This document shows positions 1 to 6,761 of a stretch of 35,579 bases of DNA, piece by piece (the first letter of the stretch is position 1; each line of letters begins with the position of its first letter). The notes under the pieces were generated by a model. That model did not search any database. It was given only the letters and a program-made list of their open reading frames with translations, and was not told where the DNA came from. Position numbers and translations under genes: made by a program. The stretch is from Pseudoxanthomonas koreensis (GTDB taxonomy: Bacteria > Pseudomonadota > Gammaproteobacteria > Xanthomonadales > Xanthomonadaceae): assembly GCF_010093225.1 (NCBI RefSeq), contig NZ_PDWM01000034.1:1-35579 (forward strand), read 5' to 3'.

Positions 1-145
1 CGTGGGGTGGGGGGTGTGGTGGGAAAGGAGATTTGTATAAGAGCCAGCCGCTGGACCTGGTCGGCAAGATCTGAGTCCCGCCCGCCCTTCCCGCCGCACG
101 CGGGAAGGGCGGGCGGGACTCAGATCTTGCCGACCAGGTCCAGCG
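1..145. other. Adapter remnant plus fold-back palindrome (assembly artefact)
   Basis: Bases 19-47 match the tail of the Illumina Nextera read-2 adapter at 24 of 29 positions, and 29-47 match the 19-base transposase mosaic end at 17 of 19. Right after it, 49-94 and 100-145 form a perfect 46-bp inverted repeat around a 5-base loop. The outer 24 or so bases of the right arm are the last codons of ahpC, so the left arm is an inverted copy of coding sequence. Real chromosomes rarely do this, whereas library fold-back at a hairpin does. The inner GC-rich part (about 75-119) may be the genuine ahpC terminator hairpin that primed the fold-back. Bases 1-99 should not be read as biology. Confidence 0.88.
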
Positions 146-683
146 ACGGAGCGATGGTCTTGGCGCCTTCCTTCCACTTGGCCGGGCACACCTGGCCGGG
201 GTTGGCGGCGACGAACTGCGCGGCCTTGAGCTTGCGCAGGCTCTCGGCGACGTCGCGGGCGATCGCGTTGTCGTGGATTTCCAGGGTCTTGATCACGCCT
301 TCCGGATTGATGATGAAGGTGCCGCGCAGGGCCAGGCCTTCTTCCTCGATGTGCACGCCGAAGGCGCGGGTCAGCTGGTGGGTCGGGTCACCGACCAGCG
401 GGAACTGGGCCTTGCCGACGGCCGGCGAGGTCTCGTGCCACACCTTGTGCGAGAAGTGGGTGTCGGTGGTGACGATGTAGACCTCGGCACCGGCCTTCTG
501 GAACTCGGCGTAGTTGTTGGCGGCGTCCTCGACCTCGGTCGGGCAGTTGAAGGTGAAGGCGGCCGGCATGAAGATCACGACCGACCACTTGCCCTTGAGG
601 CTGGCGTCGGTGACTTCGATGAACTCGCCGTTCTGGAAGGCGGTAGCCTTGAACGGCTTGACGGTGGTGTTGATCAGGGACAT
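120..683 (-). CDS. ahpC: Alkyl hydroperoxide reductase subunit C (peroxiredoxin)
   Basis: Typical 2-Cys peroxiredoxin of 187 aa that reduces hydrogen peroxide and organic peroxides in the cytoplasm; the partner reductase AhpF would be expected downstream, beyond the window edge. The peroxidatic cysteine is C47 in FTFNCPTE, and the resolving cysteine is C166 in GQVCPAKW. The segment before C47 reads FMPAAFTF, where most family members have FYPADFTF. The ATG at 683 was chosen because the protein begins MSLINT as in the family and an AAGAAGAGA ribosome-binding stretch lies just upstream; the longer open frame to 770 has no family homology. A sigma70-like promoter and an OxyR-type site lie upstream. 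Confidence 0.96.
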   Translation of the reverse strand: MSLINTTVKPFKATAFQNGEFIEVTDASLKGKWSVVIFMPAAFTFNCPTEVEDAANNYAEFQKAGAEVYIVTTDTHFSHKVWHETSPAVGKAQFPLVGDPTHQLTRAFGVHIEEEGLALRGTFIINPEGVIKTLEIHDNAIARDVAESLRKLKAAQFVAANPGQVCPAKWKEGAKTIAPSLDLVGKI

Positions 684-741
684 GGGGTCTCTTCTTCGGT
701 GGGGGGGGAGGGCACTTCCCGCTGAGCGGGCGTCGGCGGCC

Positions 742-770
742 ATGTTAGGCAGTCGTGATAGATGTATCAA
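742..770 (-). promoter_or_regulatory. Predicted sigma70 promoter of ahpC
   Basis: Read on the minus strand: -35 TTGATA (765-770, 5 of 6 consensus bases), a 17-bp spacer, and -10 TAACAT (742-747, 4 of 6). Transcription would start near 735, giving a leader of about 50 bases before the ahpC ATG. Predicted by eye only. Confidence 0.55.
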
Positions 771-807
771 ATCGATTTACGGGATTAAATAGATAGGCGC
801 CATCTAT
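771..807 (-). promoter_or_regulatory. Candidate OxyR binding site upstream of ahpC
   Basis: The OxyR consensus is four tetrads, ATAG-N7-CTAT-N7-ATAG-N7-CTAT. Here the tetrads at 771, 782, 793 and 804 read ATCG, GGAT, ATAG and CTAT, which is 13 of 16 matches with exact 7-base spacing. The site abuts the predicted -35, the usual position for OxyR activation. A second register (793-829) also scores 13 of 16. OxyR control of ahpC is established in Xanthomonas; the site itself is an inference. Confidence 0.5.
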
Positions 808-897
808 TGATTTTCAAGGTCAGGTCTTTGGTGCGGTGCCGCAGCGCCGATCCGGCCGGGGATTGGCAGCCAGCCACGGTTGCGCCAAGGTGCCGCG

Positions 898-1740
898 ATG
901 GATTCCCCTGCACCTGCCCCCCGCCTTGACGCCCTGCTGCGCGAAGCCTGCGCCCGGATCGGGCGCACCGACGCCGAACCGCTGCTGGCCCATGTCCTCG
1001 GCCGTGACCGTGCCTGGCTGTTCGCCCATGCCACCGATCCGGTGCCGGCGGACGCGGCGGCCGCCTTCCGCGCCCTGGTCGGGCGCCGCGCCGCCGGCGA
1101 GCCGGTGGCCTACCTCACCGGCCGCCGCGGCTTCTGGACCCTGGACCTGGAAGTCACCGCCGATACCCTGATCCCGCGCCCGGAGACCGAGCTGCTGGTG
1201 GAGCTGGCGCTGGCCCGGATCGGGCCGGACCGGCCGGCGCGCATTGCCGACCTGGGCACCGGCAGCGGCGCGATCGCTCTGGCCCTGGCCAGCGAGCGTC
1301 CGGCCGCGGTGGTGGTCGCCACCGACGTGGCCAAGGCGACCCTGGCGGTGGCGGTGGGCAACGCCCGGACGCTGGGCCTGGGCAACGTCTGGTTCCGCCG
1401 CGGCGACTGGTGCGAAGCGCTGGGCCACGACCGCTTCGACCTCATCGCCAGCAACCCGCCCTACATCGCCGAAGGCGACCGCCACCTGGACGAAGGCGAC
1501 CTGCGCCACGAGCCGCCGCGCGCACTGTCCTCCGGCAGCGACGGGCTGGACGCGATCCGCGCGATCGCCGCCACTGCGCCGCGGCATCTGGTACCCGGCG
1601 GCTGGCTGCTGCTGGAGCACGGTCTGGAGCAGGGCGCGACGGTGCGCGGGCTGCTGGAACAGGCCGGCTTCGTCGAAGTGGAGACCGCGCGCGACCTGGA
1701 AGACCGTGACCGCGTCACCCTGGGCCGGCTGCCGGGCTGA
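898..1740 (+). CDS. prmC: Release factor glutamine methyltransferase
   Basis: Methylates the glutamine of the GGQ motif of release factors RF1 and RF2, using S-adenosylmethionine. The 280-aa protein has the family layout: a helical N-terminal domain (about 1-75), the SAM-binding motif [14 protein letters not shown] (117-130) and the catalytic NPPY (186-189). ATG 898 is preceded by AAGG seven bases upstream; a TTG at 880 would add only six residues and is less likely. In many gammaproteobacteria prmC lies in the hemA-prfA operon; here its substrate gene prfA is 24 kb away in the same window, so the operon is split. Confidence 0.95.
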   Translation: MDSPAPAPRLDALLREACARIGRTDAEPLLAHVLGRDRAWLFAHATDPVPADAAAAFRALVGRRAAGEPVAYLTGRRGFWTLDLEVTADTLIPRPETELLVELALARIGPDRPARIADLGTGSGAIALALASERPAAVVVATDVAKATLAVAVGNARTLGLGNVWFRRGDWCEALGHDRFDLIASNPPYIAEGDRHLDEGDLRHEPPRALSSGSDGLDAIRAIAATAPRHLVPGGWLLLEHGLEQGATVRGLLEQAGFVEVETARDLEDRDRVTLGRLPG

Positions 1741-1823
1741 GGCGATCGCCGCAAGGTGCGCTCACGGGAAGTGCCGTGGCGGGGCCGATACAATGCGGGT
1801 TTTCCGCTGCAGGCAGGCCCGCG

Positions 1824-2768
1824 ATGCGCATGCTCTTTCCAGAGATCGAACCCTTCGACACCGGCACGCTGAAGGTCGACGGCCGCCACGAGCTCTACTA
1901 CGAGCAGTGCGGCAACCCGCAGGGCAAGCCGGTGGTGCTGCTGCACGGCGGCCCCGGCGGCGGTTGCAGCCCGAAGATGCGCCGCTTCCACGACCCGGCG
2001 AAGTACCGCATCGTGCTGTTCGACCAGCGTGGCTCCGGACGCTCCACGCCGCACGCGGACCTGGTCGACAACACGACCTGGGACCTGGTCGCCGACATCG
2101 AGAAGCTGCGCGAGAAGCTCGGCATCGAGGCCTGGCAGGTGTTCGGCGGCAGCTGGGGCTCGACCCTGGCGCTGGCCTACGCCGAAACCCACCCGCAACG
2201 CGTCACCGCGCTGGTCCTGCGCGGCATCTTCATGCTGCGCCGCTGGGAGCTGGAGTGGTTCTACCAGGAAGGCGCCAACCGCCTGTTCCCGGACGCGTGG
2301 GAGCACTACCTGGCCGCGATCCCGCCGGTGGAACGCCACGACCTGATCTCGGCCTTCCACCGCCGCCTGACCAGCGACGACGAGGTCGTGCGCCTGGACG
2401 CGGCGCGTGCCTGGAGCGTGTGGGAAGCGGCGACCAGCTACCTGCACGTGGACCAGGATTTCGTCACCAGCCACCAGGATCCGCGCTTCGCCCTGGCCTT
2501 CGCCCGGATCGAGAACCACTACTTCGTCAACGGCGGCTTCTTCGAGGTCGAGGACCAGCTGCTGCGCGACGCGCACCGCATCGCCGGGATCCCCGGGGTG
2601 ATCGTGCACGGCCGCTACGACGTGGTCTGCCCGCTGCAGAACGCCTGGGAACTGCACAAGGCCTGGCCGGGCTCGAAGCTGGAGATCACCCCCGCCGCCG
2701 GCCACTCCGCGTTCGAAGAGCAGAACATCGACGCCCTAGTGCGCGCCACCGACGCCTTCGCCCTGTAG
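1824..2768 (+). CDS. pip: Proline iminopeptidase (alpha/beta hydrolase)
   Basis: Removes N-terminal proline from peptides; cytoplasmic serine peptidase of family S33, 314 aa, the usual length. Visible features are the oxyanion-hole motif HGGPGGG (41-47), the nucleophile elbow GGSWGS with Ser110, the catalytic Asp266 in GRYDVVCP and His294 in AAGHSAFE. ATG 1824 follows a purine-rich AGGCAGG; an in-frame ATG two codons later is possible. It is convergent with the lipoprotein gene at 2850, and its TAG stop lies inside the left arm of a 26-bp inverted repeat. Confidence 0.95.
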   Translation: MRMLFPEIEPFDTGTLKVDGRHELYYEQCGNPQGKPVVLLHGGPGGGCSPKMRRFHDPAKYRIVLFDQRGSGRSTPHADLVDNTTWDLVADIEKLREKLGIEAWQVFGGSWGSTLALAYAETHPQRVTALVLRGIFMLRRWELEWFYQEGANRLFPDAWEHYLAAIPPVERHDLISAFHRRLTSDDEVVRLDAARAWSVWEAATSYLHVDQDFVTSHQDPRFALAFARIENHYFVNGGFFEVEDQLLRDAHRIAGIPGVIVHGRYDVVCPLQNAWELHKAWPGSKLEITPAAGHSAFEEQNIDALVRATDAFAL

Positions 2769-2856
2769 GAGCGGGCATGACCGCGACCCGGTCGTCGGAT
2801 ATACGACGACGTCGCCCGTGCCAGCGTCGTGTCGCGGTCATGCCCGCTCCTACAGG
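2762..2856. repeat. Palindromic CTGTAGGAG-type element between convergent genes
   Basis: Two perfect 26-bp arms (2762-2787 and 2831-2856) flank 43 bases. Each arm begins CCTGTAGGAGCGGGCATGAC, and the TAG in that string is the stop codon of pip on the plus strand and of the lipoprotein gene on the minus strand. Probably a dispersed extragenic palindrome that also works as a two-way terminator; there is no T-run. Confidence 0.8.
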
Positions 2857-3521
2857 GGGGCAGGCCGCGGCGGTTCCGCTTCCTTCTCCACCGGCAGCTC
2901 CGCCGCCGGCGCCGGCTGCGCGTACTGCAGCACCGGGAACAGCAGCGGCTGCGGCTGGGTCGCGGCCGCCGGTTTCGTCGGCCGCTCGATCTGCTCGGGC
3001 AGGAACCGCTCGAGCACGCTGAAGAAGCGCTTGTAGAAATTCGGGTCCTGCAGGGTCTCGCTGGCGACCTTGACCAGCGAGTCGTCGCTGGAGCCGATCG
3101 GCAGCGACAGCGAACCCAGCGCGCTCACGCCCAGGCTGGCGTTGGTGTTGCTCTTGCGCAGCGCATAGCGGTCCTGCACCGCGTTGACGAACACCAGGGT
3201 CTGCTGGTCGCCGCGGGTTTGCGGCATGCACACAGCACGGAACTCCACCTGCTCGTGGCTCTCGCTCTGCTGGAAGTACTTGCGCGCCTCGACCACGTCG
3301 GTCTCGGCGCGGCCGACCACGAAGCCCTGGCTCAGCAGCGCGCGCCGCGCCGCCTCGCAGGCCTGCGACGGCGAATGGTCGAAGCTGCGCGAGTAGGTGT
3401 TGGCGGAGTCGAACGCCTCGTAGGCGCTGGGGACGTCCTTCTTCATGGCGTCCCCCACCGCGCAGCCGCCCAGCGTGGCGGCGAGCAGGGCGGGCAGCAG
3501 GAACGTGCGTGACACAGGCAT
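2850..3521 (-). CDS. Putative lipoprotein, DUF2242-like
   Basis: Predicted outer-envelope lipoprotein of 223 aa. The N-terminus has a hydrophobic signal ending in the lipobox LGGC, with Cys20 as the lipidation site; this decides the ATG at 3521 over longer frames. The middle (about 30-160) has a conserved-looking mixed domain with SYEAFDS-like and DNFYKRFF-like segments, which I tentatively assign to DUF2242, a family of unknown function common in Xanthomonas. The last 50 residues are rich in proline and alanine. It stands alone and is convergent with pip. Lipoprotein status is well supported; the family assignment is from memory. Confidence 0.7.
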   Translation of the reverse strand: MPVSRTFLLPALLAATLGGCAVGDAMKKDVPSAYEAFDSANTYSRSFDHSPSQACEAARRALLSQGFVVGRAETDVVEARKYFQQSESHEQVEFRAVCMPQTRGDQQTLVFVNAVQDRYALRKSNTNASLGVSALGSLSLPIGSSDDSLVKVASETLQDPNFYKRFFSVLERFLPEQIERPTKPAAATQPQPLLFPVLQYAQPAPAAELPVEKEAEPPRPAPL

Positions 3522-3613
3522 CGCGGATCGGGGTGGAATGAGGGACCGGGCGAGTATGCCGGATGGGCGGCGGCGCGCAGTACCCGGACTGGTACCGTTT
3601 ACAGTGCAGCCGG

Positions 3614-4456
3614 TCACGGATTCACGTACGGCTCAGCCTGCGCCGCCGCGAGCAGGCCGGAAGCGCCGGCGAACCGCGGTTCGAGCGCGCGCAACAGGCG
3701 CTCCAGGCGTTGCCCCCACAGTTGCTGGCCGGCGGTGTCGGCGATCAGGTCCTGGCGGATCTCCAGCTCCACGTGCGGCAGGCCGCGCGCCTCGCCGTGC
3801 ACCGGGACCGCGTAGTCGCTGCTGTCGCTCACCGCGTACGGCTGGTTGTCGCCCACCACCAGGTCGCCCTCGGCGGCCAGCGCGTCGCGCAGGGCGTGGG
3901 CCAGGCGCGCATCGCGGTGGTAGAGCACGCCGCAGTGCCACGGCCGCGGAACGCCCGCCATCGCCGGGGTGAAGCTGTGCAGGGTGACCAGCAGGGTCGG
4001 CTGGCGGCGCGCACGGCGCAGGTCCAGGGCGCGGGTGATTTCGTCGTGGTAGGGCAGGAAGATTCCACGCACCCGCGCATCGCGCGCGGCCGGGTCCAGG
4101 CCGGCGTTGCCCGGCACCGCCGTGCCGTCGCTGGCCTCGACGATCAGCGTGGGCGAATCCAGCGGCCGGTTGCAGTCGACCACCAGCCGCGAATACGCCT
4201 GCAGGATCGTCCACGCATCCATCCGCGCCGCCAGTTCGCGGGCGACGCCGGCGATGCCGATGTCCCAGCCGATGTGGCGGTCGATCGCGCCCGGCGGCAG
4301 GCCCAGGTCGCCCAGTGCACGCGGGATCGCCTGGCCGGCGTGGTCGGCGGTGAACAGCCACGGCGAGGCGCCGTGCGGATTCAGCACCTCGAACGGAGGC
4401 GGGTCGCCGGCGCCGGGCAGGCGCGCGGCGGGCTCAGCCGGCACGCGGGCTGCCAT
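3614..4456 (-). CDS. N-formylglutamate amidohydrolase family protein
   Basis: 280 aa, resembling the FGase family (HutG-like enzymes that cleave N-formylglutamate to glutamate and formate). Seen in the sequence: FTADHAGQAIP (about 35-45), DRHIGWDIGI, RLVVDCNRP, LHSFTP and a C-terminal VELEIRQDLI, all typical of the family, with His and Glu residues suited to metal binding. No other histidine-utilisation genes are near, so the substrate may be something other than formylglutamate. The ATG at 4456 overlaps the 3' end of the Nudix gene by 23 bases, indicating coupled translation as the last gene of a four-gene operon. Confidence 0.85.
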   Translation of the reverse strand: MAARVPAEPAARLPGAGDPPPFEVLNPHGASPWLFTADHAGQAIPRALGDLGLPPGAIDRHIGWDIGIAGVARELAARMDAWTILQAYSRLVVDCNRPLDSPTLIVEASDGTAVPGNAGLDPAARDARVRGIFLPYHDEITRALDLRRARRQPTLLVTLHSFTPAMAGVPRPWHCGVLYHRDARLAHALRDALAAEGDLVVGDNQPYAVSDSSDYAVPVHGEARGLPHVELEIRQDLIADTAGQQLWGQRLERLLRALEPRFAGASGLLAAAQAEPYVNP

Positions 4457-5027
4457 CCAGGTTGTGGTCGATCATCCACAGACCGGCCCAGAGCTTGGCG
4501 TCCAGTTCGTAGCCTTCGCCCAGCCTGGCCGCCAGCCAGGCCGCGGCGTGCGCGCGCGGAACTTCGTGCACGGTGATGTCCTCGCTGCCGTCGCCACCGC
4601 CTTCGCCGACCTTGCGCAGGCCGGTGGCGCGGACGAAGGCGATCTTCTCGCTGCTCGCGCCGGACGAGGTCGGGCCGGTCATCAGCACCTCGGCATGGTC
4701 GGCGGTCCAGCCGGTCTCTTCCTCCAGCTCGCGTACCGCCGACTGCTCGATCGTCTCGCCCGCGTCGATGTCGCCGACCAGCCCGGCCGGCATCTCGATC
4801 GTGCGCGCCTGCAGCGGGATGCGGAACTGTTCGACGAACAGCACCCGGTCCTCCGGGGTCACCGCGACGATGATCGCCGCCAGGCCACCAGGATGGGTGC
4901 GCTCGGAATACTCCCAGCTGCCGCGCACCACCATGCGCTGGTAGCGGCCTTCATAGACGACGTGGGGCGCATCGGTCGTGGCGGACGTGGCGGGACAGGA
5001 GCCGGAGTCGTGGGTCATGGGTCCCAT
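4434..5027 (-). CDS. Nudix hydrolase, ADP-ribose pyrophosphatase type
   Basis: 197 aa with a complete Nudix box at 85-107: G85-X5-E91-X7-R99-E100-L-X-E103-E104-X-G106-W107. The length, the preceding IEMPAGL and the following GPTSSGASSEK region point to the ADP-ribose pyrophosphatase (NudF-like) branch, which hydrolyses ADP-ribose or other nucleoside diphosphate sugars using magnesium. ATG 5027 comes one base after the stop of the upstream exonuclease; ATG 5018 (MTHDSG) is an alternative start, and neither has a clear ribosome-binding site, consistent with coupling. Exact substrate unknown. Confidence 0.88.
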   Translation of the reverse strand: MGPMTHDSGSCPATSATTDAPHVVYEGRYQRMVVRGSWEYSERTHPGGLAAIIVAVTPEDRVLFVEQFRIPLQARTIEMPAGLVGDIDAGETIEQSAVRELEEETGWTADHAEVLMTGPTSSGASSEKIAFVRATGLRKVGEGGGDGSEDITVHEVPRAHAAAWLAARLGEGYELDAKLWAGLWMIDHNLDGSPRAG

Positions 5028-5028
5028 G

Positions 5029-5994
5029 CTACGCGGGAAGCGGCGACGGTGGCATGTCAGCGGGACCGTCCGCGACCAGTCCCGCGGCCACGCGCAACCG
5101 CCGCCGGGTCATCGGCCCGAAGCGCAGCGTGGCGGCCAGTGCATCGAGCATTTCCGGGTCGGCCTGGCCGCGCGCGCTGGCCAGGCCGTCGTAGCCCAGC
5201 GGCGCGTCGCAGGCGATGGTGGTCAGCTGCCGCCACAGCAGCGCGGGCTCGCGCTGCTCGCGCAACCGCGCGGCGCCCTGGGCGGCGCCGCGCAGGCGCA
5301 GGAAGGCGACTTCGTCGATCCGTTCCAGCAACGCGTCCAGGCTGCCGAAATGGCCCAGCAGGACCGCCGCGGTCTTGGCGCCGATGCCGCCGACGCCGGG
5401 GATGTTGTCGACCGCATCGCCGGTGAGCGCCAGGTAGTCGGCGATCTGGTGCGCGTGCACGCCGTGCCGTGCCTTGACCCCGTCGGCGCCCCAGCGCAGG
5501 GCGCGGGCGTAGTCCCACTGCTCGTCGTGCTCGCCGAGCAGCTGCGACAGGTCCTTGTCGGCCGACACGATCACCCCGCGGTAACCGGCCGGGCGCGCAC
5601 GGTACAGGGCGCTGCCGATCAGGTCGTCGGCCTCGTAGTCGTGGTCGGCCAGCACCGCCAGGCCCAGCGCGGCGCACAGCGCCTTGCAGTGGGCGAACTG
5701 GCGGCGCAGTTCCTCCGGTGCCGGCTCGCGGTTGGCCTTGTAGGCCGGGTACAGGCGGTTGCGGAAACAGCTGTCCAGCGCTTCGTCGAAGGCGATGGCG
5801 ATGTGCGCCGGCCGTTCGCGTTCGAGCAGGTCGAGCAGGAAGCGGGCGAAGCCGTGCACGGCGTTGGTCGGCCAGCCGTGGGCATCGCGGAACTCGTCCG
5901 GCATCGAGTGCCAGGCGCGGAACACGTAGAGGCTGGCGTCGACCAGGTACAACGCCGGGCGCGCCACCGGCACGGCCGCGTCCACCGGGCTCAC
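5029..5994 (-). CDS. 5'-3' exonuclease (ExoIX/Xni-like, PIN plus H3TH)
   Basis: 321 aa, the size of a stand-alone 5' nuclease related to the N-terminal domain of DNA polymerase I. Acidic metal ligands are visible: D19 (YLVDAS), D70 (AFDEA), E121-D124 (EADD), D146/D148 (SADKD) and D193/D196. The helix-three-turn-helix DNA-binding motif is TGDAVDNIPGVGGIGAKTA (191-209). Start: GTG 5994 forms a GTGA overlap with the nitroreductase stop, giving the coupled start; upstream residues in the longer frame are antisense to the nitroreductase and lack homology. Likely role in flap or RNA-primer processing or in repair. Confidence 0.85.
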   Translation of the reverse strand: MSPVDAAVPVARPALYLVDASLYVFRAWHSMPDEFRDAHGWPTNAVHGFARFLLDLLERERPAHIAIAFDEALDSCFRNRLYPAYKANREPAPEELRRQFAHCKALCAALGLAVLADHDYEADDLIGSALYRARPAGYRGVIVSADKDLSQLLGEHDEQWDYARALRWGADGVKARHGVHAHQIADYLALTGDAVDNIPGVGGIGAKTAAVLLGHFGSLDALLERIDEVAFLRLRGAAQGAARLREQREPALLWRQLTTIACDAPLGYDGLASARGQADPEMLDALAATLRFGPMTRRRLRVAAGLVADGPADMPPSPLPA

Positions 5995-6626
5995 GGACGC
6001 AGAGCGGGGCTTGCCCCGCTGCTCCCCACTGTTGCGCCCGCGTGCGCCAGGTCCGGGTTCCAGTCCGACAGCAGCGCGCGCGGATCGGGCCGCTCGCGCT
6101 CGGGCACCTGCCGCGAGGGCGTGCCGATATGGATGAAGCCGGCGATCTTCTCGCCCGCGCCCAGGCCCAGCACCCGCGCCACTTCCGCGTCGTAGGCCAT
6201 CCATGCGGTCAGCCACTGCGCGCCGAAGCCCAGCGCCTGTGCGGCCTGGAGCAGGGCGAAGCAGGCGCAGCCGGCGCTGAGCAGCTGCTCCTGCTCGGGC
6301 ACCTTGTGCCCGGCCTGCAGCCGCGCCACCACCGCCACCACCACGGGCGCGTGCGAGAAGCGCTGCCGGTCCTTCTCGACCTGCGGCGGCGGGGCGGCCG
6401 GGTCGCGCTGCAGCGCGCGCGCGGCCAGGAAGCTACCCAGCGCGTGGCGCGCGTCGCCGGCGATGCGCACGAAACGGAACGGCACCAGCCGGCCGTGGTC
6501 GGGGACGCGCGCCGCCGACTGCAGCATGCGCAGCAGGGTGGCCTCGTCCGGGCCGGGTTCGCCCAGGTCCATCGACGGCACCGAACGGCGTGCGTCCAAG
6601 GCTTGCAGGGCTGTGTTCGTATGCAT
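5991..6626 (-). CDS. Nitroreductase family protein, YdjA-like
   Basis: 211-aa FMN-dependent oxidoreductase of the minimal nitroreductase fold. Similarities to E. coli YdjA are visible: an N-terminal ALQALDARRSV, AARVPDHGRLVPFRFV, the segment HKVPEQEQLLSAGCA (about 108-122) and IAGFIHIGTPS. Physiological substrate unknown. It is the first gene of an operon continuing with exonuclease, Nudix and FGase genes. Odd: the protein runs about 25 residues past the expected end near DWNP, and the final GSSGASPALRP is encoded by a dispersed palindromic repeat (6001-6022). On the minus strand a TATACT -10-like sequence lies at 6671-6676 with no convincing -35. Confidence 0.85.
   Translation of the reverse strand: MHTNTALQALDARRSVPSMDLGEPGPDEATLLRMLQSAARVPDHGRLVPFRFVRIAGDARHALGSFLAARALQRDPAAPPPQVEKDRQRFSHAPVVVAVVARLQAGHKVPEQEQLLSAGCACFALLQAAQALGFGAQWLTAWMAYDAEVARVLGLGAGEKIAGFIHIGTPSRQVPERERPDPRALLSDWNPDLAHAGATVGSSGASPALRP
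6001..6022. repeat. GCGGGGCTTGCCCCGC palindrome inside a CDS end
   Basis: Perfect hairpin AGCGGGG-CTTG-CCCCGCT at 6003-6020. The 22-base block is identical to 16876-16897 downstream of pntB, with a degenerate third copy at 16837-16856. Here it lies inside the last codons of the nitroreductase gene. Confidence 0.8.
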
Positions 6627-6761
6627 AATCTCGCGTCGCTCAAGTCCGGCCGCGGCGTGCCGACGTGGGAAGTATAGGCGCCCACTTCCGCACGCCCCGG
6701 AACGGGGACGGACCTGGCCTGCACACGCGGTTCATGTGCGCGCCTTACCTTCACGAGGCCG

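Noticed and set aside
684-770. Longer ahpC start giving 29 extra residues
   Set aside because: The extension covers the predicted promoter and leader and has no peroxiredoxin homology.
6190-6200. CATCCATG string inside the nitroreductase gene as a fourth two-hairpin motif
   Set aside because: No stem flanks it; it is ordinary coding sequence.
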